Assembly: GCF_010119975.1 (NCBI RefSeq)
Contig: NZ_CP048222.1
Span: 1,447,501-1,511,500, forward strand
Reading direction: 5' to 3'
DNA: 64,000 nt
DNA from: Rhodocytophaga rosea
GTDB taxonomy: Bacteria; Bacteroidota; Bacteroidia; Cytophagales; 172606-1
Position 1 is the stretch's first letter. Each line of letters opens with the position of its first letter. The notes beneath the pieces are model-generated. The model searched no databases and was not told the origin of the DNA. It worked only from the letters and a program-made list of their open reading frames with translations. The position numbers and the translations under genes were made by a program. Positions 16,338 through 24,842 of the stretch are shown piece by piece.

Positions 16338-17696
16338 CTATTTCTTCGCCTGCGCACCTACCCTCTTCTGATTAGTATTCGTTAATATATTCCCGGCACC
16401 ATCGGCCTGTACTTTTCTGATGACAGCATTGGCTACTTTTTTGCCTAGTTCCAGACCAGCTTCATTATCACTCCGGAAATGTATGCCTGCCTGAAAACGG
16501 GATTCTGCTCCATCCTTAGCTATTTTCTGAAAATAGGCTTTTTCTGCTGGGAAAAAGAATGAATACAACTCTCCAACCACCCCACACATCATGGCATGGC
16601 CGGAAGGGTATCCGGGAAAGGGCGGCGCAGGCATTAGTGCCTGGTAGGTAGTATCGTACTGGTCCGGTCGGATACCCCAATACGCATATTTGGCATCCCA
16701 GCAGGCTACAAAACCATCGTAAGTAGCCACTGAATTAATAGCATATATTCTGGCTGCCATAGGCGGATTCAGGTGCAGGTTATATTCGAATATTTTTTTA
16801 CTTAGCAGATCATCGCTTGCAAAATGGCTGGCATAGTAAAAAGCATTGGCCTTAGAACGGAATGTTTGCTTATAGTTTTTCATTTCCTCCATCTCTTTTG
16901 CAAAATCAGGCGGTGGGCCAGGACGGAATTGACTGGCATTGCTCAGCACTACCGTTTTATTCAAGCCAGCCTGCGGAAACATCGGATTTTTTCCTTTCCA
17001 AAGCCCAGGGCCTTCCGGTATTTTACCATTCCAGACAGAATTTGGTATAAAGTTTTTTGTACGTTCGATTTCATGCTGCGCTATCCGTTTGCCTAACTCA
17101 AAACCAGCTTTGGTATCACTCGGAAAAGCAGTTCCGGCAGCAATCCGTGAGTTTATGGCTTGTTGTGCCATCCGGGTTACAGAATCGGCTAAAGCCGGGA
17201 AAAAATGAGAAATGATTGTTGTTGCCACCCCTGCGGCTACTGAATGTTCACAAGGATACGAAGGGCTATCTGGCTTTTGTACCAACGTTTGGATATGGCC
17301 ATCTGCTGCAAAAGGCCGGGGACGATTATAGGTGTATTTTGTATCCCAGGCAGCAATCGTAGCGTCATAGGTAGCCGTACCAAGCAACATATTTGCCAGC
17401 ACTCCTCTGGTAGTCGTATCGCTCATCCATAAATCGGCCATGAGTTGTTGCCACCGGTAACCTGGAGATCCGGCATTCCAGAATAATATTTGCTGCATAC
17501 CGGCAGAATCCAGGTTTTGTTGCCTGGCAAGTACCTGTGTAATTTCTGATTTGTAAGAAGCAGGCGGCGGCAAACGGTAGGCCTTGCCGGATTCAATAAA
17601 CCAGGTTTTCCAGCTGCCGGCAGAAGGTTCTATCTGGGCTTGTACATGCATAGCTATGCTAAGAATAGTTATGAGGATTAGTAGGCTCTTTTTCAT
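16338..17696 (-). CDS. PAP2-superfamily / vanadium haloperoxidase-like exported protein with two repeated halves
   Basis: 452 residues with an N-terminal signal peptide (LLILITILSIAMHVQAQ). The second half has the full acid phosphatase/haloperoxidase signature: KYAYWGIRP, YPSGHAM and SRFQAGIHFRSD (SR-x5-H-x3-D). The first half repeats the layout in degraded form: KYTYNRPRP, SYPCEHS instead of PSGH, and SRIAAGTAFPSD, where the His is replaced by Ala. So one active site (C-terminal) and one inactive copy are expected. The substrate (a phosphate ester or a halide) cannot be told from sequence. It acts in the periplasm and is monocistronic. Confidence 0.85.
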   Translation of the reverse strand: MKKSLLILITILSIAMHVQAQIEPSAGSWKTWFIESGKAYRLPPPASYKSEITQVLARQQNLDSAGMQQILFWNAGSPGYRWQQLMADLWMSDTTTRGVLANMLLGTATYDATIAAWDTKYTYNRPRPFAADGHIQTLVQKPDSPSYPCEHSVAAGVATTIISHFFPALADSVTRMAQQAINSRIAAGTAFPSDTKAGFELGKRIAQHEIERTKNFIPNSVWNGKIPEGPGLWKGKNPMFPQAGLNKTVVLSNASQFRPGPPPDFAKEMEEMKNYKQTFRSKANAFYYASHFASDDLLSKKIFEYNLHLNPPMAARIYAINSVATYDGFVACWDAKYAYWGIRPDQYDTTYQALMPAPPFPGYPSGHAMMCGVVGELYSFFFPAEKAYFQKIAKDGAESRFQAGIHFRSDNEAGLELGKKVANAVIRKVQADGAGNILTNTNQKRVGAQAKK

Positions 17697-17888
17697 AAAT
17701 TATGTTTTTTCTTCCAAGAATAGAGAAAGAGCCATTGCCAGTAAAGCTAGTGTCAACAAACAGCAGGGCAACGTAAACAAACAGCCATTTTAAGGCAATT
17801 ACCTCCCTTCGTTGACGCAAACGGCGATTCTGTAGACGTTACTAAGCAAGTGCCGTAATTTTCCCAAATTTCTCCCGAACTTAGCCAG

Positions 17889-18932
17889 ATGAAAGTACCG
17901 TTCGATAAAGGGCTGATTCGATTTTATGCCAGGGCTGGCGCTGCCTTTTTATCGCTGTGGTTGTTTGGCGATCTGGTGAGTGAAACGGAAACGTTTTTGC
18001 CCAGAGCCATCAATAATATCTGGCGGTGCCTGTATGTGATCCTTGCTAATTTTATATTACTGGAATATACCCTTCCTTTTATCAGATTCACCTGGAAGCG
18101 GATACTAGCCGGAATTTTTCTCATTTGGATGCATTTGATGTTTTATTCCTTTGGCCTGTACGCATGGCGGCTGATCGGCATAGGATTACATATTTATACA
18201 CCGCTTACCACTTTTTCAGATGTAAGCGAAGGTGTGCAGGATCAAATGTCGTTTAGTATAGCTTCTATCTTATTTTTTGGTATTACCCGGCATATGTATA
18301 ACTATACAAAACTCAAACAAGCTGCCCAGCAACTGCGCATCGAAAAACAGGCCGCCGAACTCAACTATCTTAAGTCACAAACGAATCCGCATTTTTTATT
18401 CAACACCCTGAATAATATATATTCTCTGGCCAGAATAAAATCTGATCTGGCTCCTGAATCTATATTGCGACTCTCACAATTGCTACGGTTTATGCTCTAT
18501 GAAACCAGTGGCGCTTATATAGCTATTGAACAGGAGCTGAAAATTATCAGCGATTATATTGCCCTCGAAAAACTGCGTTATGATGAAAGTCTGCATATTA
18601 ATTTTAGTTATAACATTGAAGATATGAAACAAGCCATTCCTCCTCTCCTACTGATTCCCCTGGTAGAAAATGCATTTAAACATGGGGTTTCCGAAACCAG
18701 AGACCGTCCTTTTGTAGATATTCATCTGTCGGTAAATAAGCGGCAACTGGCTTTTACCGTAAAAAATTCTACGGATACTTTTCCGGACAAACGGCCTGTC
18801 AAAGAAAATATCGGCCTTTCGAATCTGAGGCGGCAACTAGAACTGCTTTACACCAATTATAGTCTTACCGTTCAGCAAGGAGATTCTATATTTACAGCTA
18901 CCTTACAAATTAATCTGGCAAGCCATGTCTAA
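17889..18932 (+). CDS. LytS-type sensor histidine kinase (His_kinase family)
   Basis: 347 residues. Four hydrophobic segments in the first 135 residues form the membrane part, followed by a coiled-coil (about 138-160). The phospho-accepting H168 sits in the typical NPHFLFNTLNNI motif. The ATPase domain has PPLLLIPLVENAFKHG (N box) and IGLSNLRRQLELLY. It overlaps the next gene, a LytTR regulator, by 8 bp. Such pairs are abundant in Bacteroidota and often control local surface functions. The signal is unknown because the sensor part is all membrane. Confidence 0.93.
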   Translation: MKVPFDKGLIRFYARAGAAFLSLWLFGDLVSETETFLPRAINNIWRCLYVILANFILLEYTLPFIRFTWKRILAGIFLIWMHLMFYSFGLYAWRLIGIGLHIYTPLTTFSDVSEGVQDQMSFSIASILFFGITRHMYNYTKLKQAAQQLRIEKQAAELNYLKSQTNPHFLFNTLNNIYSLARIKSDLAPESILRLSQLLRFMLYETSGAYIAIEQELKIISDYIALEKLRYDESLHINFSYNIEDMKQAIPPLLLIPLVENAFKHGVSETRDRPFVDIHLSVNKRQLAFTVKNSTDTFPDKRPVKENIGLSNLRRQLELLYTNYSLTVQQGDSIFTATLQINLASHV

Positions 18933-19617
18933 ACTCAGGTGTATTATTATAGAAGATGAGCCACTGGCTGTAAAAGTGCTTGCCGATTATATTGCACAAG
19001 TGCCTTTTCTGGAGTTGCAGGGCACTTTTAAAGATGCGATTCTGGCCACCGAATATTTGCGTACCCATACCGTAGACCTGCTATTTCTGGACATTCATTT
19101 GCCCAAATTAAAAGGAATGGCATTTTTGAAAACGCTTACACAGCCACCAGCAGTGATTATTACTACCGCTTATCACCAGTATGCCGTAGAGGGATTTGAT
19201 CTGAATGTAACAGATTATTTGCTCAAACCTTTTGAATTTGAACGTTTTCTGATCGCTGTGAATAAAGTAAAAACTGAAGAAAAAGAGGTACATAAACCTC
19301 AGCCTAATAGCGAAATAAAAGACTATTTATTTCTGAATGTGCAGAAAAAGAAGGTAAAGATTCTGTTTTCCGAAATGGTGTATATTGAAAGCCAGCGGGA
19401 ATACATTAAAATTGTAACCACCCAACGAACGTATCTGTCCAAAATGAGCACGCATGAAATAGAAGCAATTTTACCTTCAAATCTATTTAAGCGGATTCAC
19501 CGATCTTTCATTATATCTGTAAATAAGATTGAATCATATACTGCAGAAGAAGTAGAAGTGAATGGAGTATCCATTCCTTTAGGCAGAGGATACCGGGATG
19601 TGTTAGAAAATCTGTAA
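18925..19617 (+). CDS. LytTR-family response regulator
   Basis: 230 residues. The receiver domain has acidic residues ED(E) at 10-12, the phospho-acceptor D56 in LLFLDIHLPKLKG and Lys in TDYLLKPFEFERF. A LytTR DNA-binding domain follows (about 130-228: VYIESQREYIKIV..., LPSNLFKRIHRSFIISVNKIE). It is coupled to the kinase gene by an 8-bp overlap. Its stop codon abuts that of the convergent MazG-like gene with no spacer. Confidence 0.94.
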   Translation: MSKLRCIIIEDEPLAVKVLADYIAQVPFLELQGTFKDAILATEYLRTHTVDLLFLDIHLPKLKGMAFLKTLTQPPAVIITTAYHQYAVEGFDLNVTDYLLKPFEFERFLIAVNKVKTEEKEVHKPQPNSEIKDYLFLNVQKKKVKILFSEMVYIESQREYIKIVTTQRTYLSKMSTHEIEAILPSNLFKRIHRSFIISVNKIESYTAEEVEVNGVSIPLGRGYRDVLENL

Positions 19618-19953
19618 TTATAACTCGTTATACTTCTTATTGGAGTTTAAACTTTTCTCGACCGGGTATTTGGCAGCGTTCTTATCAATTTTAGCTGAAA
19701 TAGCTTCTAACAGATCAATGTTGTGATGGCGGCTGATATACATTAAGAATATGGCAATATCGGCCAGTTCATCTTTAATTTTCTCGGGGTCAATCTGAGT
19801 CTGCTGCTCAGTGGATTTCCATAAGTATAACTCTTGTAATTCGCCCACTTCAATATTCAGCCCAAGCAGCAGGTCTTTGATCTGATGAAATTGTGCCCAG
19901 TTTCTCTCATCTCTGAATCGGATTACTTTATTTTCTATCTCCTTAAAATCCAT
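19618..19953 (-). CDS. MazG-like nucleotide pyrophosphohydrolase
   Basis: 111 residues, the usual size of single-domain all-alpha NTP pyrophosphatases. The metal-binding pattern is visible: NIEVGELQE (E-x-x-E) and, downstream, KDELADIAIFLMYI (E-x-x-D). These enzymes hydrolyse (d)NTPs to the monophosphate and pyrophosphate, often as house-cleaning of damaged or excess nucleotides. It is 30 bp downstream of the RsmH-like gene on the same strand and probably co-transcribed with it. Confidence 0.85.
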   Translation of the reverse strand: MDFKEIENKVIRFRDERNWAQFHQIKDLLLGLNIEVGELQELYLWKSTEQQTQIDPEKIKDELADIAIFLMYISRHHNIDLLEAISAKIDKNAAKYPVEKSLNSNKKYNEL

Positions 19954-19983
19954 TGGTTAAAAAAGTATATGTACATCAAGTGA

Positions 19984-21033
19984 TTATGCTTTAATCGCCC
20001 ACCGCAATTTGGCTGACTTTGCCCTGGGATTGCTGTTACATTCTTCTGCCGATGGACGAATGGGATCTGGTGCAATCTCACGATACAGGCCAAGCCGGAA
20101 AAAGTGCTGAAACGATTTTTTCACCCTTCTGTCTTCTCCGGAATGAAATGAAAGAATAGCCACCTTTCCACCCGGAGCAAGTACAAACGGAAGTTTATCC
20201 AGAAACTTATCCAGAACGGTAAATTCATGGTTTACGGCGATCCGCAAGGCTTGAAAGCATCGCTGGCAGCTTTTCTTGATCTCTTCTTTGCGACTGGCAG
20301 CCGGCAAAAATACAAGCGCTTCTTTGATAACTTCCTGTAAACTTGTTGTAGTGGTGATTGGTGTCCCTTTTGCGATAGTAGAGGTAATAGTTTTTGCAAT
20401 AGGTTCCGCATGTGGCTCATCGGCATTTTCTATCAGAATCTCTTCCAGTTTTGCCCGGGAAATCGTTTTCAACAGATCAGCTACCGATTTTCCGCTTTTG
20501 GGATTGAGCCGTAAATCCAGAGGTCCTTCCACCTTAAATGAAAAACCCCGCTGTGGATTGTCTATCTGCATAGAAGAAACACCTAAATCTGCTAATACAA
20601 AATTCAGGGGTCCCGACAGGGAAACAATCTGGTCGATCTCTGCAAAATTCATCCGTTGTATCACTAACACATCCGGGCCAAATCCCAACGACAAAAGCCG
20701 TTCCTGCGTTTTGGGTAACTCAATCGGATCTACATCAAAGGCATATAAACGTCCGCCTGGCAACAGCCGATTTAATATCTCCACACTATGCCCACCATAG
20801 CCTAAGGTAGCATCTACACCTGTTTGGCCTGGTGTAATCTGCAGAAAATCCATAATTTCGTTTACACAAATTGAGCGGTGCATACCGGCAGGGGTACGCC
20901 CTTGTTGTATAATTTTTTCTACCTGGTCTTTATATTGTTCAGGCTGAAGCTCTTTATATTTCTCATGAAAAACTTTGGGGTGTGTGCCTTTGTAGCGAAT
21001 ACGCCTGGTCCGTTTGGGTTCTTGCTGATCCAT
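19984..21033 (-). CDS. rsmH: 16S rRNA m4C1402 methyltransferase (RsmH/MraW family), N-terminally extended variant
   Basis: 349 residues versus about 300 for typical RsmH. The core is intact: VDATLGYGGHS (SAM-binding), AFDVDPIEL, FVLADLGVSSMQID, the FSFKVEGPLDLR segment, CFQALRIAVNHE and VAILSFHSGEDRRVKK. An extra 45 or so N-terminal residues (RRIRYKGTHPKVFHEKYKEL) precede the core. It is not next to mraZ/ftsL as in a division-cell-wall cluster, so the genome may have another RsmH; this one could be a paralogue with a different rRNA target. The symbol is by family. Confidence 0.8.
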   Translation of the reverse strand: MDQQEPKRTRRIRYKGTHPKVFHEKYKELQPEQYKDQVEKIIQQGRTPAGMHRSICVNEIMDFLQITPGQTGVDATLGYGGHSVEILNRLLPGGRLYAFDVDPIELPKTQERLLSLGFGPDVLVIQRMNFAEIDQIVSLSGPLNFVLADLGVSSMQIDNPQRGFSFKVEGPLDLRLNPKSGKSVADLLKTISRAKLEEILIENADEPHAEPIAKTITSTIAKGTPITTTTSLQEVIKEALVFLPAASRKEEIKKSCQRCFQALRIAVNHEFTVLDKFLDKLPFVLAPGGKVAILSFHSGEDRRVKKSFQHFFRLGLYREIAPDPIRPSAEECNSNPRAKSAKLRWAIKA

Positions 21034-21671
21034 ACTTGTAAAGCTAAGGATTTGGCCTCTATTTAGATAAATTAACAGATTGAAAAGTAATTATTGTTTT
21101 TCCAGTATGCTTTAGAAATTGTATAGCTATTCGATAGATTCGAATATATTCTCCTTATTATAAGTTTCTACCTGAGTATATCAACTTATAGCTGTTTTAA
21201 GTAATGATTACCTAAGAAGATGCTAGGAGTAAGAGGACAAAAGTTGGAAAAGGCTTTTTATTCTCCATATTACAATTTCTATCTTCGGTAGTTATTCGTT
21301 GAAAAGGCTATAGATAATAAACATGTTTCTAAATAGCTAATAGAGCGTGATTAGGAAATTTTGAGATGTAAATTCCAAATATTACAAGCTTAATTACATG
21401 ATAAGGCCATTAAAGGCAAGAGATTTATTTCTGTACACTTGGCTCACGGCTCCCAAACGTTTCGCACCTGCCAATACATTTTCTAATGTGATTCTTATAC
21501 TAAATTCAAATGAGTAGTGCGTATTAATCTTATCGCAACACATTGTATTATAGTTTATTACCAACAACCAATAACTAACAACGATTTAGTATTATCTGTG
21601 CATACTCTATATAACATCTAATATTTTATCCTTTATAAACAAGTTTAATGACTATTGACCAATGACTAAGG
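21034..21671. other. 638-bp gene-free region
   Basis: AT-rich with scattered stops in all frames. The promoter of the rsmH-like gene must be near 21034-21100. Near 21561-21594 there is a CAACAACCA...CAACGATTTAGTATTA segment similar to one at 10636-10660 (AACAACCAGCAACGATATAGTATTA). Both lie just downstream of minus-strand stop codons. Nothing else is seen. Confidence 0.4.
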
Positions 21672-22388
21672 TCAGACATTCAGCAGGGAATTGAGCACCA
21701 TCAGTTTATAGCCAGTACCGTGAACATTTACAATTTCGATGGAAGGATCGTCTTTGAGGTATTTACGAAGTTTGGTGATATACACATCCATACTGCGGGC
21801 ATTAAAATAGGTATCGTCTTGCCAGATCATCTTAAGCGCCAGGGTACGTTCGAGTGTATGGTTAATGTTTATACACAGCAGTTTTAACAGTTCAGATTCT
21901 TTGCTGGTGAGTTTGATGCTGACCGTATCTTTCCGTAGACATTGTTGCTCATAATCAAACTGGTAAGTGCCAATGGCAAAATGGCTCACCTCTCTGCTTG
22001 CTTCCAGTGTATGGCTCGATCTTCTCAAAATTGCTTTCATGCGCAGCAACAATTCTTCCATGCTGAACGGTTTGGTCATATAATCGTCGGCACCAATGCG
22101 CAAACCTTCCAGGGTATCTTCTTTCAAACATTTGGCCGTAAGAAAAATAATGGGGATTTGTTTATTGCTGATGCGGACTTCTTTGGCCAGGGAAAAGCCA
22201 TCTTTTTTGGGCAGCATTACATCGAATATACAAAGATCGAACCCCTGCTGACGAAAAATACCAAATGCCTGTTCTCCGTCAGTTGCCAGATTAACCAGAA
22301 AACCCTTAATTTCCAGATATTCTTTCAATAGCTGTCCCAGGTTGGGGTCATCTTCTACCAGTAATATTTTTGTAGGAATTGCTTTCAT
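21672..22388 (-). CDS. OmpR/PhoB-family response regulator
   Basis: 238 residues. The receiver domain has VEDD at 11-14, the phospho-acceptor D56 in LCIFDVMLPKKDG and Lys in DDYMTKPFS. The winged-helix output domain (about 135-230) has KLTSKESELLKLL, LERTLALKMIW and RSMDVYITKLRKYLKDDPSIEIVNVHGTGYKL. It lies 43 bp behind the large histidine kinase, its likely partner (RprX/RprY-like arrangement). Likely binding sites are the phased TTTAACA repeats upstream of the kinase gene. Confidence 0.93.
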   Translation of the reverse strand: MKAIPTKILLVEDDPNLGQLLKEYLEIKGFLVNLATDGEQAFGIFRQQGFDLCIFDVMLPKKDGFSLAKEVRISNKQIPIIFLTAKCLKEDTLEGLRIGADDYMTKPFSMEELLLRMKAILRRSSHTLEASREVSHFAIGTYQFDYEQQCLRKDTVSIKLTSKESELLKLLCININHTLERTLALKMIWQDDTYFNARSMDVYITKLRKYLKDDPSIEIVNVHGTGYKLMVLNSLLNV

Positions 22389-22431
22389 AATTTATAATAT
22401 TCCACCATTTCTAATAAGTATATAAAATTCA

Positions 22432-24711
22432 TCACACCTGAACCTTCTGCACATATGGCAAAAACACTTCAAACGAACTTCCGGCTCCTGGCTGGCTTTC
22501 TACCTGAATTCGTCCGCAATGGCCTTGCAAAATGGTTTTTACATAACTTAAGCCTAGCCCGAAGCCTTTTACATTATGCACATTTCCGGTGGGAACGCGG
22601 TAAAAACGATCAAAAATACGGCTTAGGGCTTCTTTGCTCATGCCAATGCCTTTGTCGGCAATGGTGATGCTTACGCCATCGACAAGGCTTCTGGTTTGAA
22701 TGCGGATGTGAGGCGCTTCCGGAGAATACTTATTGGCATTATCGAGCAGGTTATGAATAATATTGGTCAGGTGCATTTCATCAGCTTCGATCTGGGTATG
22801 TTGTGCCTGCAAATCTAAATCTACGGTTCCCTGGCGCTTTTCGATCTGAACTCCGATATTTTGTAATACCTCATCAATCACTTCATGAATATCTACTTTC
22901 GACATTTTAAGCTTCAGGTTTCCCTTATCCAGCAGCGCTGCCTGCAATACTTTCTCGACCTGCATCCCTAACCTCTTATTTTCATCCCGGATAATATGCA
23001 GATACCGGTTCATCTGCGCCGGATTTTTATTCACTTCTGTATCCTGCAATACTTCACAAGCCAGAGAAATGGTAGAAATCGGCGTTTTAAACTCATGTGT
23101 CATGTTGTTAATAAAGTCATTTTTTACTTCCGAGAGCTTTTTTTGCTTTAAAATAGTGGTAACCGCAAAGTAAAAACATCCCAGAATCAACAGCACCATT
23201 ACGCCCGAACTGGCGAGTACAGTCCACATGGTCTGCATGATGTATTGCTGCTGGGTAGGAAAATGAATATAGAGCAGATCATTGGTATTGAATACATCCG
23301 TTGGAAACAAAGCGGCTTTAAATGCATGGCCGGGTAAGCGGGACTGCATATTGCTGTGCGAGGCAAGCACAATTTTATTATGGTCTCCAGCTACGATTCC
23401 ATACTGGTAGGGAATATCTATCTGGTGATTTTTGATTTCTTTTCTGAGCAGTGTATCGAGCATTTTGCGGTTAATACGCTCCGCCACAGGCTTTTTTTCA
23501 CGCACTAACTCACTAAATACATCTTTCACCATTGCCGATTTATCTTCTACTTTTTCAAAATCCTCCTGCAAAGCAGATTTGGTTAATTTCAGGCTGTCCT
23601 GATGAATAGGTGCTTGCGTTTTCCATTCTTTTTTTTCATGTTCCGGTGCTTTGGGTGCGGTTCTTACGACAACAGAGGTTTGCGGCGAATGTGTGGATGA
23701 ATAGAGCTGTAGCAGGGAATCTTGTTGCTTGCGAAAGATCAGCATCGCCTTCTCCGATAGTATAGCTTTATTCAAAGACTCATCCAGCTTATCCTGTATC
23801 CATATGGCTGAACCCGGATTTGTATACCAGTTCATATCTTCTGCCTGGCTCAACGAATATAGCATCAGGGTATCCGCCAACAATCGTCCCGCCAATGCAG
23901 GATAATCGGATTTATACACTCTATTTTTATCTTTTTTTAGTTTCTGATGTATTTTCTCCAATTCTGCATTCTTTTCTTTTACATGCTCATTCAGATTTAA
24001 CTGGTATTCAAACAAGTTGCCATCCATATTAATGGTAACAGAATTAGATAAATCCTGATTATCAAAATAAAAGCCGGAAGACAATGAGTCCCACCTGTTC
24101 ATAAAAGCACTATCCGGAAAGTTGAATGCAAAAGAACCGTGGGAAAATACATTCGGAAGAAGCTGACTTATATTGCCCAAAACATTGGGATGCGTTTTTG
24201 AAGCATATACTTTATCATCTATGATCACAAATTCATCCGGATTCAAACGCAGTACTTCTATTTGCTTAGGTTTTATCTTCGATCCATATACGGTTTTGGG
24301 TTTTAGCTTTTCATTAGATGGAGCGGCTATAACAGGTATTTCTGAAGGTTGAATAACGGGTACCAGCTTACGGTCTGGCGTTAACAGCCTTATTGCTGCA
24401 AGCTTTGCTTTGGGAAGGACTTTATTCGTTTTTTTTACAGAACTATCGGGTTGTTGTATATTTTCGGATTGTTTTAATTTACGGGCGACCAGCTCCAGGG
24501 CTTCCTGCTTTTCCAGTTTAGTTACCACCGTTCGTAAAGCTTCCTGCACACTTTGGTTGAAGCGTTCATTCTTTACCGCAATTGCATGATTAATCCAGTA
24601 TAACTGAAAAGCAATCAGCCCGATCAGTGCCAGGGTCATGGAAGCAATAATGAGTTGGATCTGCCTCTTTTTCATAAACAGGTGAGATTTTTTGCCTTTT
24701 CTCCTATACAA
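22432..24711 (-). CDS. Large membrane histidine kinase with about 440-residue extracytoplasmic sensor
   Basis: Up to 759 residues; the ATG at 24675 (MKKRQIQL) is the likely start, since the 12 residues before it are poor N-terminal sequence. TM1 is at about 20-38 and TM2 at about 492-515, leaving a long periplasmic region rich in Lys/Asp/Ser, without a domain I recognise. HisKA with NDFINNMTHEFKTPIS (H in THEFKTP) and HATPase (NIIHNLLDNANKYSP, IADKGIGMS, GFGLGLSYVK) follow. It is paired with the OmpR-type regulator downstream. The signal is unknown; the divergent T9SS protein may belong to the same circuit. Confidence 0.9.
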   Translation of the reverse strand: MYRRKGKKSHLFMKKRQIQLIIASMTLALIGLIAFQLYWINHAIAVKNERFNQSVQEALRTVVTKLEKQEALELVARKLKQSENIQQPDSSVKKTNKVLPKAKLAAIRLLTPDRKLVPVIQPSEIPVIAAPSNEKLKPKTVYGSKIKPKQIEVLRLNPDEFVIIDDKVYASKTHPNVLGNISQLLPNVFSHGSFAFNFPDSAFMNRWDSLSSGFYFDNQDLSNSVTINMDGNLFEYQLNLNEHVKEKNAELEKIHQKLKKDKNRVYKSDYPALAGRLLADTLMLYSLSQAEDMNWYTNPGSAIWIQDKLDESLNKAILSEKAMLIFRKQQDSLLQLYSSTHSPQTSVVVRTAPKAPEHEKKEWKTQAPIHQDSLKLTKSALQEDFEKVEDKSAMVKDVFSELVREKKPVAERINRKMLDTLLRKEIKNHQIDIPYQYGIVAGDHNKIVLASHSNMQSRLPGHAFKAALFPTDVFNTNDLLYIHFPTQQQYIMQTMWTVLASSGVMVLLILGCFYFAVTTILKQKKLSEVKNDFINNMTHEFKTPISTISLACEVLQDTEVNKNPAQMNRYLHIIRDENKRLGMQVEKVLQAALLDKGNLKLKMSKVDIHEVIDEVLQNIGVQIEKRQGTVDLDLQAQHTQIEADEMHLTNIIHNLLDNANKYSPEAPHIRIQTRSLVDGVSITIADKGIGMSKEALSRIFDRFYRVPTGNVHNVKGFGLGLSYVKTILQGHCGRIQVESQPGAGSSFEVFLPYVQKVQV

Positions 24712-24742
24712 AAATAACCGCCTTTTTATTTCTCAGCCAGTT

Positions 24743-24780
24743 TTTAACACATTTTAACATTCTTTAACTGGCCTTTAACA
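24743..24780. promoter_or_regulatory. Four helically phased TTTAAC(A/T) direct repeats: candidate OmpR-type operator
   Basis: TTTAACA at 24743-24749, 24753-24759 and 24774-24780, and TTTAACT at 24763-24769, i.e. 10, 10 and 11 bp apart. Winged-helix regulators of the OmpR/PhoB class bind direct repeats with this spacing (Bacillus PhoP boxes with a TTAACA core are a known parallel). The array lies between the kinase gene and the divergent exported protein, ending about 20 bp before the latter's likely -7 box. Confidence 0.7.
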
Positions 24781-24783
24781 ATG

Positions 24784-24809
24784 TTGTATAGCTTGGCATT
24801 GTACTTTTG
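24784..24809 (+). promoter_or_regulatory. Bacteroidota-type promoter of the T9SS-exported protein
   Basis: The -7 box TACTTTTG (24802-24809) fits TAnnTTTG. A TTG at 24784-24786 could be the -33 element, but the gap is short (15 bp), as expected for an activator-dependent promoter fed by the adjacent repeats. Confidence 0.55.
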
Positions 24810-24842
24810 TAGCATCTGAAAAGAACTTTATAACCAATTTAT

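Noticed and set aside
22455-22667. 70-codon plus ORF opposite the histidine kinase
   Set aside because: Antisense to the ATPase domain of the kinase; no independent support.
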